From Bacillus sp. FJAT-52991 (GTDB lineage Bacteria > Bacillota > Bacilli > Bacillales > Domibacillaceae): a DNA stretch of 64,000 bases. The notes beneath the pieces are model-generated. The model worked only from the letters and a program-made list of their open reading frames with translations. It was not told the origin of the DNA and made no database searches. Shown piece after piece: positions 16,084 through 25,574 of the stretch. The stretch's first letter is position 1. Each line of letters begins with the position of its first letter. The stretch lies in NCBI RefSeq assembly GCF_037201805.1, contig NZ_CP147404.1, forward strand, positions 2,070,001-2,134,000, given 5' to 3'. The translations under genes and the position numbers were made by a program.

Positions 16084-17964
16084 TTAAACAAATTCAGATA
16101 AATAACTCCAGCGTTCAATTAAATGCTCCAACTCTTCATTCAATGCTTCTAGCTCTTCGCTTAAGCTTTGTGCTTTTTCAAAATCGCTTCCTACTTGATC
16201 GAGCTCTTGCTGCGCTTTGGCGATCCGATCTTCCACCTCAGCCATTTTCGCTTCAAGGCCAGCCCATTCCCGTTGTTCATTATAGCTTAATTTTTTCTTT
16301 TTCGGCTTTTCTTGTGGTTTTTCTTGGACAACTTTTTTCACGGGAGCGGCTTCTAGCTTCTCACGCGCCGCTTGCTGATCAAGATAGTCACTATACGAAC
16401 CGTAATATGAATCGATCACGCCATTTCCTTGGAACTCCAGCAACTGAGTCGCTGTTTTATCAAGGAAATATCGATCATGCGAAACGGTGATGACGACGCC
16501 TGGAAAATCCTCTAAATAATCTTCAAGAACGGTTAACGTCGCCGTATCTAAATCATTCGTCGGCTCATCGAGTAACAAAACATTCGGCTGAGACATCAAT
16601 AATTTTAATAAATATAGGCGGCGTTTCTCTCCACCAGACAGCTTATAAATTGGTGTGCCATGAGCATGCATCGGAAATAAAAATCGCTCAAGCATTTGCG
16701 CCGCAGATAATTGCTCGCCATCCTTTGTTGTGACCACTTCCGCTGATTCACGAATATAGGCGATCATGCGCATCTTTTCATCCATGTCCGTTCGCTCTTG
16801 CGTATAGTAAGCGATTTTCACGGTTTGTCCTGTGATCATTTCGCCTTGATCAAACGGCAGCTTTCCGGCTAATAAATTCATAAACGTCGATTTCCCACTG
16901 CCGTTTTTACCGACAATCCCAAATCGATCCCCTGGCTTCACGAGTAAGTTGAAATCTTGTAAAATTACTTTCCCATCAAATGATTTCGAAACATCTCTTA
17001 GTTCAAATACTTGCTTGCCAAGCCGACTACCTTTCACAGCTAAGTCGACCTGCTCTTTTTTCGGCCCTTGTCCAAGAGTGCCTTCTAATTGTTCAAAGCG
17101 ATCAATTCTCGCCTTTTGCTTCGTCGTCCGCGCTTTCGCTCCTCTTCTCATCCACGCCAGCTCACGGCGATATAAGTTCCTGCGCTTATCTTCGGAGGCA
17201 GCTTGCTGCTCTTCACGCTCCGCTTTCTGTTCAATATAGCTTTGATAGTTGCCTTTATACGTATAAATACGGCCGCCTTCAAGCTCAAACATCCGATTCG
17301 TCACGCGATCGAGAAAATAACGATCATGAGTGACAAGCAGCACAGCACCTGTATATTTGCTTAAATAATCCTCTAGCCAGCCAATCGTTTCATAATCCAA
17401 ATGGTTCGTCGGTTCGTCTAAAATGAGCAAATCCGGTGTTTCAATTAACACTTGCGCCAAAGCGACACGCTTTTTCTGTCCACCGGAAAGCTCTCCGATT
17501 TTGCGGCTAAAATCATGAATGCCTAACTTCGTTAAAATGGCTTCCGCATTCGTATTCGCTTCCCACGCATCAAGAGCATCCATTCTCTTTTGCAGTTCAA
17601 ACAGCTCTTCCGTCACCGCTTGATTATTCGGCTCTTTCTCTAACTGTCTTAACGTTTGCTCATATTTTTTTAATAATTGAATTACCGGTGCTTCGCTTAA
17701 AAATAGCTGATCCATGACAGAAAGCTCCGGGTCCATCTCCGGCTCTTGCGCTAAATAAGCGATCGAATAATCATTCGGAGCAACCATCTCTCCGCTGTCC
17801 GGCAAATCTTTTCCGGCGACAATCTTTAGCAGGCTTGATTTTCCCGTTCCATTCACGCCAATTAAACCGATTCGCTCTTTCTCACTAATGGCGAATGTGA
17901 GATTTTCGAACAGCACTTTTTCTCCGTACGTTTTTGTCATTTCATTCACTGTTAATACTCTCAT
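16084..17964 (-). CDS. yfmR: ABC-F ribosome-associated ATPase (YfmR/Uup type)
   Basis: The 626 residues carry two ABC cassettes: Walker A GVNGTGKSS with LSGGQKKRVALA and ILDEPTNHLDYE, then GKNGSGKST with LSGGEKRRLYLL and LLDEPTNDLD. There is no membrane domain, and a charged coiled-coil tail (about 560-626) follows, the Uup/YfmR form. ABC-F proteins of this type act at the ribosomal E site to relieve stalled translation. Length and C-terminus fit YfmR. It is a separate transcription unit beside ypgR. Confidence 0.85.
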   Translation of the reverse strand: MRVLTVNEMTKTYGEKVLFENLTFAISEKERIGLIGVNGTGKSSLLKIVAGKDLPDSGEMVAPNDYSIAYLAQEPEMDPELSVMDQLFLSEAPVIQLLKKYEQTLRQLEKEPNNQAVTEELFELQKRMDALDAWEANTNAEAILTKLGIHDFSRKIGELSGGQKKRVALAQVLIETPDLLILDEPTNHLDYETIGWLEDYLSKYTGAVLLVTHDRYFLDRVTNRMFELEGGRIYTYKGNYQSYIEQKAEREEQQAASEDKRRNLYRRELAWMRRGAKARTTKQKARIDRFEQLEGTLGQGPKKEQVDLAVKGSRLGKQVFELRDVSKSFDGKVILQDFNLLVKPGDRFGIVGKNGSGKSTFMNLLAGKLPFDQGEMITGQTVKIAYYTQERTDMDEKMRMIAYIRESAEVVTTKDGEQLSAAQMLERFLFPMHAHGTPIYKLSGGEKRRLYLLKLLMSQPNVLLLDEPTNDLDTATLTVLEDYLEDFPGVVITVSHDRYFLDKTATQLLEFQGNGVIDSYYGSYSDYLDQQAAREKLEAAPVKKVVQEKPQEKPKKKKLSYNEQREWAGLEAKMAEVEDRIAKAQQELDQVGSDFEKAQSLSEELEALNEELEHLIERWSYLSEFV

Positions 17965-18001
17965 TTGTTACCACTCCCGCATTCCTCTATATCTCGCACA
18001 T

Positions 18002-18493
18002 CTATTGCTCCATCGCTTGCAGGGTATCGACTATAAAGCCCACAAGATCAGTCATTTCTTCGATCATCTCTTCTGTGATCGTCCGCTGAAAATCGAGACG
18101 CCATTCACGCATCAGCCCTTGCTGGTTCGATTCAATTGTTCTTCGTTCGATCAGACGCCCTTCGCCCCAAAGCTGCTCTAGCCGATCCATCATGTCCTCT
18201 GTAAAATGCATCGCCTCACCTGAATAAATGACTTCAAGCAGCACCCCTGGTTCAGCGGCAGGCAGCTGCATCAGCTCACCGGCTAATTGCTGAATTGTCG
18301 ACCGAATGATCACCGCAGCCGTTCGTTCTTTTTGCTCCGCAAGTGAAAAAACAATAGAAGACTCTCGCTCCATGCTCGCTAAATCCACGAGATCTTTACG
18401 GTCATGGATATGCAATAAACCAGCTAAATCGCGATCATACACTTCGGCTTGGACGATAAATTTAATGTTGTCAAAAGCCGTTGGATCAAACAA
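18002..18493 (-). CDS. Hypothetical protein, 163 aa
   Basis: A soluble acidic protein I do not recognise. It reads VQAEVYDRDLAGLLHIHDRKDLVDLASMER near the N-terminus and ends in an amphipathic helix. There is no signal peptide or membrane segment. The TTG start at 18493 has GGGGGAG five bases upstream. It lies 12 bp downstream of fhs and is probably cotranscribed with it, but a metabolic link is not evident. Confidence 0.7.
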   Translation of the reverse strand: MFDPTAFDNIKFIVQAEVYDRDLAGLLHIHDRKDLVDLASMERESSIVFSLAEQKERTAAVIIRSTIQQLAGELMQLPAAEPGVLLEVIYSGEAMHFTEDMMDRLEQLWGEGRLIERRTIESNQQGLMREWRLDFQRTITEEMIEEMTDLVGFIVDTLQAMEQ

Positions 18494-18505
18494 TCAAACT
18501 CCCCC

Positions 18506-20194
18506 TTAAAATAACCCTTTCGCTCTTCCTTGATCATCGACATCCATGGCACAGGCGGCTGGTTTTTTCGGCAGTCCCGGCATCGTCATCACATCTCCTG
18601 TCAAAGCGACAATAAAGCCAGCTCCAATTTTCGGGATCAGCTCACGAATATGGATCGTAAAGTCTTGCGGTCTTCCGATTTTTGCCTGGTCATCACTTAA
18701 AGAGTATTGCGTTTTCGCCATACAAACAGGCAAATCGCTCCACCCATGCTGGTCGAATTCTTTTAGCTGCTTCAGCGCCTTCGCAGAAAATTCTACGCCC
18801 TTGCCTCCATAGACTTGTTGCACAATCACGTTCATTTTTTCTTCTAATGATTGACTAAGCTCATATAACGACTTAAAACGAGATGGAGATTGGTTAATCG
18901 TTTGGACGACTTTTTGGGCTAAATCAACGCCGCCTTTTCCTCCTTTTTCCCATACTTCCGTTAGGGAGACCTCTACCCCTTCTTGTTGACACCATTGTTC
19001 AAGCAATTCAATCTCTGCTTTTGTATCCGTCACAAAACGATTAATGCCTACCACAGCTGGCAGACCGAAAGCTTGGACCGTTTCTATATGTTTCTTTAAA
19101 TTTTTCAATCCTTTTCGCAATGCCTCGACATTTTCCTGCTTTAAGTCCGCTTTAGATTGGCCGCCGTGCATTTTTAACGCGCGAATTGTAGCGACAATAA
19201 CGACCGCATCCGGGTCGATCTGAGCCATTCTCGCTTTAATATTAAGGAACTTCTCTGCACCAAGGTCCGCACCGAAGCCCGCTTCTGTCACCACATAATC
19301 GGCTAGCTTTCTAGCAGTTTTCGTTGCGACCATACTGTTGCAGCCGTGAGCGATATTCGCAAATGGACCACCGTGAACAAGCACTGGTGTATGCTCAATC
19401 GTTTGTACAAGATTTGGCTTTAAAGCATCCTTTAATAGCAATGTAAGCGCGCCCTCTACGCCAAGATCGCCGCAAGTAACGGGCTGTTTGTCATAATTGT
19501 AAGCGACAATCATTCGAGCTAGCCGGCTTTTTAAATCCGCTAAGCTATCCGCTAAACAAAGCACGGCCATAATTTCAGAGGCAACGGTAATATCAAAACC
19601 GTCCTCACGGGGCACCCCTTGCATCGGTCCCCCTAGTCCAACAATCACTTGGCGAAGAGCCCGATCGTTTAAATCGAGCGCCCGTTTCCAGACAATTCGA
19701 CGCGGATCAATGTTTAGCTCATTGCCTTGATGAAGATGATTATCTAAAAAAGCGGCTAGTGCATTATTCGCCGTTGTAATGGCATGGATATCTCCAGTGA
19801 AATGAAGGTTGATTTCCTCCATCGGGAGAACTTGTGCATAACCGCCTCCTGTTGCGCCGCCCTTAATTCCCATCGTTGGCCCGAGTGATGGCTCACGTAA
19901 AGCAGCCATTGCTTTCACACCGATTTGATTGAATGCGTCTGCCAGCCCAACGGCCACCGTCGACTTCCCTTCCCCTGCAGGCGTCGGATTGATAGCGGTG
20001 ACAAGAACCACCTTTCCATCTGGCTTTGTTGCTAATGTTTCCATCGTTTCATATGTTAGTTTCGCTTTATTTTTGCCATAAAGCTCAAGATCTTCTTCTG
20101 TTAAACCAACTTTGGCGGCAATCTCTACAATGGGCTTAACGACCGATTCTTGAGCAATTTCAATGTCACTCTTCACTGTTGTATGTATATTCAT
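18506..20194 (-). CDS. fhs: Formate-tetrahydrofolate ligase
   Basis: The 562-residue protein has the FTHFS P-loop [33 protein letters not shown] and the C-terminal [13 protein letters not shown]. It joins formate to THF using ATP to give 10-formyl-THF for purine and initiator formyl-Met synthesis. Length is standard for the family. Together with dfrA and thyA it makes this a one-carbon-rich region. Confidence 0.95.
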   Translation of the reverse strand: MNIHTTVKSDIEIAQESVVKPIVEIAAKVGLTEEDLELYGKNKAKLTYETMETLATKPDGKVVLVTAINPTPAGEGKSTVAVGLADAFNQIGVKAMAALREPSLGPTMGIKGGATGGGYAQVLPMEEINLHFTGDIHAITTANNALAAFLDNHLHQGNELNIDPRRIVWKRALDLNDRALRQVIVGLGGPMQGVPREDGFDITVASEIMAVLCLADSLADLKSRLARMIVAYNYDKQPVTCGDLGVEGALTLLLKDALKPNLVQTIEHTPVLVHGGPFANIAHGCNSMVATKTARKLADYVVTEAGFGADLGAEKFLNIKARMAQIDPDAVVIVATIRALKMHGGQSKADLKQENVEALRKGLKNLKKHIETVQAFGLPAVVGINRFVTDTKAEIELLEQWCQQEGVEVSLTEVWEKGGKGGVDLAQKVVQTINQSPSRFKSLYELSQSLEEKMNVIVQQVYGGKGVEFSAKALKQLKEFDQHGWSDLPVCMAKTQYSLSDDQAKIGRPQDFTIHIRELIPKIGAGFIVALTGDVMTMPGLPKKPAACAMDVDDQGRAKGLF

Positions 20195-20226
20195 GTTCGT
20201 TCCTCCGCTCTTTTCAACATAAAAAA

Positions 20227-20904
20227 TTATTGTTTCTCTAGCATAAAGACCGTCATAAAAGTTAGTGCTTGCTTTAGTTCATTCGGTAGTGCAACAACGT
20301 GTTCAGCTGTCACCCCGTCTTTATATACATGATACTCATCGATGATGTTAAACCCTTGCTCAAAGGCAAGTTTAGCAAACTCCCATGGCATCATCGTGTT
20401 CATCACTACTTTTTCTTCTGTTAAGCGCGGGTAGCTATTGGCTCTTGGGCCAGCAGTCGGCCCTAAAATCGCCGCACAAATTTTCCCATTAGGTGCCAAC
20501 ACTCGTTTCACTTCCGTCAGCACATCTCTTGGGGACTCTGTCCATTCAAGAGAATTAATCGCCATCACCGCTTGGATCGATTCATCTTCAAATGGAAGCT
20601 GTGTCAGATCCGCTTGATAAAAGGCTAACCCCTCTTGCTTATACGTTTTCGCCAGTTCCACCATTTTATCAGATAAATCTACACCGACGATTTCATACCC
20701 CTTCTCATACAGCTTTAAGCTTCCGTATCCGTCCCCGCAGCCTAAATCAGCGACAATTGCAGGTTGCTGAACATGCGCCCCCAAAAAAGAAACGAGATCC
20801 TTTCGACTGCCCGTCTCCCACATTTCCTTACTTTTAGCATGCCAATCATCCGCTTTCTCATTCCATTGATCCTTTGCTCGAGTCCCCCAATTCATCTTCT
20901 CCAC
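20227..20904 (-). CDS. Class I SAM-dependent methyltransferase (Methyltransf_11)
   Basis: The 225 residues contain motif [16 protein letters not shown], post-[14 protein letters not shown], the motif-II-like [14 protein letters not shown] and [14 protein letters not shown]. Small-molecule methyltransferases of this class are hard to assign to a substrate. It stands alone, between fhs and mntR on the same strand. Confidence 0.82.
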   Translation of the reverse strand: MEKMNWGTRAKDQWNEKADDWHAKSKEMWETGSRKDLVSFLGAHVQQPAIVADLGCGDGYGSLKLYEKGYEIVGVDLSDKMVELAKTYKQEGLAFYQADLTQLPFEDESIQAVMAINSLEWTESPRDVLTEVKRVLAPNGKICAAILGPTAGPRANSYPRLTEEKVVMNTMMPWEFAKLAFEQGFNIIDEYHVYKDGVTAEHVVALPNELKQALTFMTVFMLEKQ

Positions 20905-20952
20905 CCCATCCCTCTTTTCTATCCATTGTAAGGGACTACACTATTTGGAGCA

Positions 20953-21004
20953 ATAAAAAAAGCCGCCCCTCACACAGAACGGTTTCTTGTTGAAGAGCAG
21001 CCTT
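20953..21004 (-). terminator. Likely terminator of mntR
   Basis: AAGGCTGCTCTTCA pairs imperfectly with TGTGAGGGGCGGCTT on the minus strand, followed by TTTTTTT. The hairpin begins at the mntR stop codon. Confidence 0.6.
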
Positions 21005-21419
21005 ATTCTTCTTTTTTCTGAACAGCTTGCAAGTCTGCTCGGCGTTTCGGACTTTCGTTAAAGTACTCGATTAAATCAGCAATTCGATCGATCGAATTCC
21101 AGCTTAGATGATGTTCAATACCTTCCACGTCTTCGTAAATAAATTCTTCCTTTACCCCGATAATTTGTAGAAACTCTTCTAACAAATCATGACGTTCAAC
21201 AAGCCGCTTGCCCATCTTCTCTCCTTTATCTGTCAAAATCAACCCTCTATATCTCTCATATATTAAATATTCATCCCGATCTAATTTTTGCACCATTTTC
21301 GTCACAGATGAAGGATGAACCGAAAGCGCCTCTGCAATATCAGATACACGAGCATAACCCTTTTTATCTATTAATAAAAATATTTGTTCTATGTAATCTT
21401 CCATACTAGGTGTAGGCAT
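21003..21419 (-). CDS. mntR: Manganese transport regulator MntR
   Basis: The 138-residue DtxR-family repressor is nearly co-linear with B. subtilis MntR: it begins [16 protein letters not shown], has the winged-helix segment [16 protein letters not shown] and the metal-binding residues Asp8, Glu11, His77 and the EGIEHHLSW block (Glu99, Glu102, His103). It represses Mn(II) importers when bound to manganese. No transporter is adjacent, as in B. subtilis. Confidence 0.95.
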   Translation of the reverse strand: MPTPSMEDYIEQIFLLIDKKGYARVSDIAEALSVHPSSVTKMVQKLDRDEYLIYERYRGLILTDKGEKMGKRLVERHDLLEEFLQIIGVKEEFIYEDVEGIEHHLSWNSIDRIADLIEYFNESPKRRADLQAVQKKEE

Positions 21420-21559
21420 AATTGACCTCCTGATTTTTGCTCATTCTCTAAAGTTTACTATAATTGTTAACGAAGTACAAGGTAAAGGAGAGGTCTCAAA
21501 TATGTAGAAATATAGGTTTATTTGACGAAACAATTTTGACTTTTCGATCCTTTCTAACC

Positions 21560-21588
21560 TTGACTAATATATGGAGTTCTTGTATATT
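21560..21588 (+). promoter_or_regulatory. Sigma-A promoter of cspD
   Basis: TTGACT at 21560-21565 and TATATT at 21583-21588 are separated by 17 bp. The predicted 5' untranslated region is about 93 nt, the long-leader layout usual for cold-shock genes, which allows RNA-level control at low temperature. Confidence 0.65.
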
Positions 21589-21687
21589 AGAGACATTACG
21601 AACAGTGATTTCTGAGCGTAATGAATAATTTGATTTGGGCACATGTAAAGATATAATGTGCTTCGAAGTTTAGGAGGATTCATTAAT

Positions 21688-21888
21688 ATGCAAAACGGTA
21701 AAGTAAAATGGTTCAATAACGAAAAAGGCTTTGGATTCATCGAAGTTGAAGGTGGAGACGATGTATTCGTACACTTCACAGCAATCGAAGGTGACGGTTA
21801 CAAATCTTTAGAAGAAGGTCAAGAAGTTTCATTCGAAATCGTTGAAGGAAACCGTGGACCTCAAGCTTCTAACGTTAACAAGCTATAA
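21688..21888 (+). CDS. cspD: Cold-shock protein CspD
   Basis: The 66-residue cold-shock domain starts [20 protein letters not shown] with RNP1 KGFGFIEV and RNP2 DVFVHF. The sequence is almost the same as I recall for B. subtilis CspD. It binds single-stranded RNA/DNA and acts as an RNA chaperone. The ATG at 21688 follows AGGAGG; the in-frame ATG ten codons earlier lies in the leader. Confidence 0.95.
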   Translation: MQNGKVKWFNNEKGFGFIEVEGGDDVFVHFTAIEGDGYKSLEEGQEVSFEIVEGNRGPQASNVNKL

Positions 21889-21905
21889 TTCCATCGATAT
21901 GTAAC

Positions 21906-21930
21906 AAAGCCGGCATTTTTGCCGGCTTTT
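21906..21930 (+). terminator. Terminator of cspD
   Basis: AAAGCCGGC and GCCGGCTTTT form a stem with a T-rich loop and tail. It also lies at the 3' end of the convergent ypeQ gene and may serve both. Confidence 0.85.
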
Positions 21931-22148
21931 TATGCGTTTGATAACTGTTCACCGTACTTCTTCAATCTTTCCCCTACCGTGCATTTAGTAATGCAGAATT
22001 TATGGGCGTACGCTTTACCATACTCTTTTCTAAAGGTGGCCTTGATTAAGCAACCTTCACAGTAAGTTTGCAATACTTCTTCTACCTCTGTAAATAGCTG
22101 TTTTCGATCCAAATCCGTCACACCCTTCTTCCCACCACTTTTGTACAC
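21930..22148 (-). CDS. ypeQ: Zinc-finger-like protein YpeQ
   Basis: The 72-residue protein has four cysteines in CEGC and CITKC, with a nearby His, fitting a small zinc-binding domain. The GTG at 22148 directly follows the ypeP stop and has GAGGAA just upstream, so the two are translationally coupled. The order cspD-ypeQ-ypeP is as in B. subtilis. Function unknown. Confidence 0.75.
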   Translation of the reverse strand: MYKSGGKKGVTDLDRKQLFTEVEEVLQTYCEGCLIKATFRKEYGKAYAHKFCITKCTVGERLKKYGEQLSNA

Positions 22149-22805
22149 TTATTCCTCTATCACTGAATGGCTATTCACAAATACTTCCTGCAACGCTTGA
22201 TCGGCTAGTTTATCGGCTTCTTTATTTTTCCTGCGATCAATCGGTTGGTAAAGAGGTTCGATGCCTAAATCATTGATCTTCTGTTCGATTCGATCGAGCC
22301 ACTGGCTGAAACTCTCCTCAAAGCATGGCCACTCTCCTGACAGCTGCTTTAAAACGACTTGAGAATCCCCATGAAAAACAACGGGCACATGATGCACGCC
22401 CAGTTCCTCAAGGGCTTCAATCGCTCGAAATAAAGCAGCATATTCCGCTTCATTATTCGATTCAAGCTGCATAAGACGATCATTTCTTCTCAACCGCCAA
22501 TGTTGTCCATTTTTCTTATAATAAACCACGACACCAATACTAGCCATTCGGGTATGCCGGTCATATCCTCCATCGAAATACACTTCGACTTCGCCTGGCT
22601 CCTCATCTAATTGTTGATCCAGCTTCTTAAATTCTTTCACTGTCCATTCATTCAATAATTCATCCACAATGGCAACAGACTTCATTCGACCTCCTTTTTG
22701 AAAGTCTTCAATAATCGGCAGCACATGCTCTTTTGTAAGCCAATCAGATTCAAACTCCGCTTTTCTCCCCTTATATTCATATTGCCATCTAATCTTCATT
22801 TTCAT
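22149..22805 (-). CDS. ypeP: RNase H-like protein YpeP
   Basis: The 218 residues have an N-terminal region of about 70 residues and then an RNase HI-fold domain: VYFDGGYDRHTRMASIGVV, SNNEAEYAALFRAIEAL, FHGDSQVVLKQL and NKEADKLADQAL. The four acidic residues (in FDGG, NNEAE, GDSQ and EADKLAD) match the RNase H catalytic set, so it may cleave RNA-DNA hybrids. A second RNase H-like gene (rnhA/ypdQ) lies about 900 bp away. Confidence 0.83.
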   Translation of the reverse strand: MKMKIRWQYEYKGRKAEFESDWLTKEHVLPIIEDFQKGGRMKSVAIVDELLNEWTVKEFKKLDQQLDEEPGEVEVYFDGGYDRHTRMASIGVVVYYKKNGQHWRLRRNDRLMQLESNNEAEYAALFRAIEALEELGVHHVPVVFHGDSQVVLKQLSGEWPCFEESFSQWLDRIEQKINDLGIEPLYQPIDRRKNKEADKLADQALQEVFVNSHSVIEE

Positions 22806-22823
22806 TTAAATCCCTTCTTTCTC

Positions 22824-22851
22824 TTGACCAATTGAGTGGTTTTTGTATAAT
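22824..22851 (+). promoter_or_regulatory. Sigma-A promoter of ypdP
   Basis: TTGACC at 22824-22829 and TATAAT at 22846-22851 with a 16-bp spacer, about 55 bp before the ypdP start. I looked for a preQ1 riboswitch in the short leader and see none. Confidence 0.7.
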
Positions 22852-22907
22852 GTACGTTGGGCAAAATCATCTAATGACTTGTCTGATCATTTAGGAGGAT
22901 CTTTTTT

Positions 22908-23579
22908 ATGTTTAACGAATGGTTTGGCTTTTTATTTGTTCTCATTAACTTTACTATATTTTTAGCCATGTATCGACTATTTGGACGCACAGGACTATTT
23001 GTGTGGGTCGGGATTTCCACTATTTTAGCGAACTTGCAAGTCGTGAAGACGATTGAAATATTCGGACTAACCGCGACATTGGGCAACACGATGTACGGAA
23101 CCGCTTTTTTAGCAACGGATCTGTTAAATGAACGATACGGGAAGCAAGAAGCGAAAAAAGCCGTCTGGCTCGGTTTTTTCACTTTATTATTAATGACTGT
23201 GCTGATGCAGCTGGTACTGCTGTTTGAACCTGGGCCCACGGATTTCGCTCAGCAACCGATGGAAGAGTTGTTCGGTTTATTGCCTCGAATCGCGATCGGA
23301 AGCTTAGTCGCTTACATGGTGAGTCAATTTGCTGATGTGTATATCTTCTCCCTTTTACAAAAAAAATTCCCGAAAGACTCACAATTTTGGATTCGAAATA
23401 ATGGAAGTACGATGATCAGCCAACTGCTCGATACCCTCGTCTTTACCAGCATTGCTTTTCTTGGCGAATTTCCAATGGATGTCTGGTGGCAAATTTTCAT
23501 CTCGACGTATGCCCTTAAATGGATCATCGCTGTGATGGATACGCCATTTGGCTATATTGCGAAACGATTTCCGAAATAA
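22908..23579 (+). CDS. ypdP: Queuosine precursor transporter (YhhQ/Vut_1 family, YpdP)
   Basis: A 223-residue protein with about six membrane segments and the family motifs KTIEIFGLTATLGN, ATDLLNERYGKQEAKK and NNGSTMISQLLDTLVF. The YhhQ family imports queuosine precursors for tRNA modification. The ATG follows AGGAGG. It is transcribed away from ypeP from its own promoter. Confidence 0.87.
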   Translation: MFNEWFGFLFVLINFTIFLAMYRLFGRTGLFVWVGISTILANLQVVKTIEIFGLTATLGNTMYGTAFLATDLLNERYGKQEAKKAVWLGFFTLLLMTVLMQLVLLFEPGPTDFAQQPMEELFGLLPRIAIGSLVAYMVSQFADVYIFSLLQKKFPKDSQFWIRNNGSTMISQLLDTLVFTSIAFLGEFPMDVWWQIFISTYALKWIIAVMDTPFGYIAKRFPK

Positions 23580-23589
23580 TGAAAGGAAG

Positions 23590-23626
23590 CGGCCTGTCCT
23601 GGCATATGTTGGGGCAGGCCGTTTTT
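23590..23626 (+). terminator. Terminator of ypdP
   Basis: CGGCCTGTCC pairs with GGGGCAGGCCG, followed by TTTTT. Confidence 0.88.
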
Positions 23627-23722
23627 GCTTGTCGTGTCTGGGCAGTCGGTTTCGCTTTTAGTATTGATAATTATTTTATTTTTCAGTAAAATTTAATTTT
23701 ATGAGAGAAAGGAGGAATTGGT

Positions 23723-24121
23723 TTGGTAGAGTTATATACAGATGGAGCCAGTACGGGAGACCCGGGATGGGCTGGTGCTGGCATTTTTATCAAACGAGAT
23801 GGAAAAGTAGAAAGACATAAGATTCCACTTGGCTTGTGCGACACGCACGAAGCGGAATTTTTGGCCGTGTTAAAGGCCCTTGAGCTTGTTCAAGCGCATC
23901 AATCGGAACTGATCTCGCTTCGAAGTGACTCGCAAACGGTTGTTCACGCGATCGAGAAAGAATATATACATAAAGAAAAATATAAGCTGTTATTACAGCA
24001 AATTTTAGAACTGGCCAAGGACTATCCGCTGTTTTTTGTAAAATGGATTCCTCGAAAAGAGAATCGGGCGGATGGGTTAGCCCGTGAAGCCATTCGAATG
24101 AATGATCGAGGTGAAAAATAA
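23723..24121 (+). CDS. rnhA: RNase HI-like protein (YpdQ/RnhA)
   Basis: The 132-residue single-domain RNase HI starts VELYTDGASTGDPGWAGAGI and has HEAEFLAVLKALE, LRSDSQTVV and ENRADGLAREAI, giving the D-E-D-D catalytic set. The TTG at 23723 has AAAGGAGG eight bases upstream and no better start exists. Its stop overlaps the next ATG as TAATG, coupling it to the EamA transporter. The absence of the basic protrusion fits the Rv2228c/YpdQ group. Confidence 0.87.
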   Translation: MVELYTDGASTGDPGWAGAGIFIKRDGKVERHKIPLGLCDTHEAEFLAVLKALELVQAHQSELISLRSDSQTVVHAIEKEYIHKEKYKLLLQQILELAKDYPLFFVKWIPRKENRADGLAREAIRMNDRGEK

Positions 24122-25026
24122 TGAAGTGGTTCGCTGATTTCTCTTTATTATTGGTTGCGCTCATTTGGGGAGTAACGTTTGTCATTGTGCAAAATGCCAT
24201 TGAATTTTTGCCTCCCCTTTTATTTAACGGCATTCGCTTTTTTCTCGCCTTTTTGATTTTATTCACGGTTCTTCTATTCCGTAAAAAAATCCGGGAATTG
24301 AACGCCATCACGTGGAGAAACGGTCTCATTCTTGGCCTTTGTTTAGCGATTGGCTATGCCTTTCAAACGATCGGCTTATTATATACAACCGTATCCAAAG
24401 CAGGCTTTATTACCGGCTTAAGCGTCGTGCTTGTGCCGATTTTATCACTATTTATCCTAAAAAAGCGACCTACTCCTCTGGCGATTATTGGGTCGTTCAT
24501 TGCAGCCACTGGCCTTTATTTACTGACAGCAGGCGGTGAAGGCGGCTGGAATATCGGGGATTTCTTTGTGCTGATTGGCGCGTTCGGCTTTGCCTTTCAC
24601 ATTATTTTCACCGATGCTTTTACCCAGCAATCCTCCGCTGTGGCCTTAACGAGCGTACAAATTTTAACCGTTTCCGTTCTTTGCAGTCTAGGCGGATTCA
24701 TCATGGAAGATTGGCAAACGACGTTAACAGCGGATAATTTGCTGCAAACTCATGTGTGGGGCGCTTTGCTGATTACAGCCTTTGCGGCGACAGCACTGGC
24801 ATTTTTTCTTCAAACGCATGCCCAAAAGTTCACCACACCAACGCGAGTCGCTTTACTATTAGCGATGGAACCCGTTTTTGCAGCTATCACCGCTTTCTTC
24901 TGGATCGATGAACGCCTAGCTGCAGCTGGTTTAACTGGCTGTCTGCTCATTTTCTTCGGAATGATTTTAGCGGAAATCCCTATTCATAAATTTTTACCGG
25001 GTCATGTGGTACAGAAAGAGAAATGA
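24121..25026 (+). CDS. EamA/DMT-family transporter
   Basis: The 301-residue protein has ten predicted membrane segments in two EamA repeats; the first begins LLLVALIWGVTFVIVQ and the second FFVLIGAFGFAFHII. Such drug/metabolite exporters move amino acids or other small molecules. The substrate cannot be predicted. It overlaps rnhA by one base and ends at a strong terminator. Confidence 0.87.
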   Translation: MKWFADFSLLLVALIWGVTFVIVQNAIEFLPPLLFNGIRFFLAFLILFTVLLFRKKIRELNAITWRNGLILGLCLAIGYAFQTIGLLYTTVSKAGFITGLSVVLVPILSLFILKKRPTPLAIIGSFIAATGLYLLTAGGEGGWNIGDFFVLIGAFGFAFHIIFTDAFTQQSSAVALTSVQILTVSVLCSLGGFIMEDWQTTLTADNLLQTHVWGALLITAFAATALAFFLQTHAQKFTTPTRVALLLAMEPVFAAITAFFWIDERLAAAGLTGCLLIFFGMILAEIPIHKFLPGHVVQKEK

Positions 25027-25081
25027 TTTTGTTAGAGGTGTTATTTACAAAGCTTCCTCTAATAGTAAAAAACAAAAACAT

Positions 25082-25134
25082 ACAACAACCGGTAAGAAAA
25101 ACGAGTCGTTTTCTCTTACCGGTTGTTGTCTTTT
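25082..25134 (+). terminator. Terminator of the rnhA-eamA operon
   Basis: ACAACAACCGGTAAGA and TCTTACCGGTTGTTGT form a 16-bp stem followed by CTTTT. Confidence 0.92.
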
Positions 25135-25175
25135 AGAGACTAGAAACTTCCTCTAAACCTGTTCTTTCATTTTAT

Positions 25176-25390
25176 CCCGCATTAACGGGCTGTAAGACTC
25201 CCACCTCAACATGGCAGAAGAAGCGCAGGCATGTAGGTGGGGGATCAACAGCCCGTAAACGCCCGATCCGTTCGGGCCTGCACGATGCAGGTTACAAAGG
25301 CGTTGCAACAGGATGTTGCGCTCTTAGCCTTTGTTCTTCTTTTATCAGTTGGGGATGAAGAAAACCCCCACTGATTGAAGTTTCACTTTA
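25176..25390. mobile_element. Non-autonomous IS200/IS605-like element, copy B (longest)
   Basis: 215 bp in the opposite orientation to copy A. It is preceded by TTTAT at 25171-25175, starts CCCGCATTAACGGGC and ends GATTGAAGTTTCACTTTA. The outer 100 bp at the left and about 35 bp at the right align with copy A; copy B keeps an additional internal stretch with three small hairpins (for example CCTGCACGATGCAGG and GCAACAGGATGTTGC). No ORF is present. The structured internal part would fit a TnpB-type omega RNA or transposase-recognition hairpins, which I cannot test here. Confidence 0.6.
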
Positions 25391-25574
25391 TTATCCATTC
25401 CAAAAATCACAAATCCGCTCACTATTTATATCGATTTCTATTCGAAGGTAAAATTAGATATATTTACCCGATACTTACTATTATAAATAGGTATAAGTCA
25501 CCTGTTTTATCGCTTATTCACAAGCTATACTAAAGCCTGATTTATATTAACCTAATGAAAGCGAGGTAAACAAT

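Noticed and set aside
22806..22907. preQ1 riboswitch before ypdP
   Set aside because: The leader lacks the compact C-rich aptamer; only a promoter is visible.
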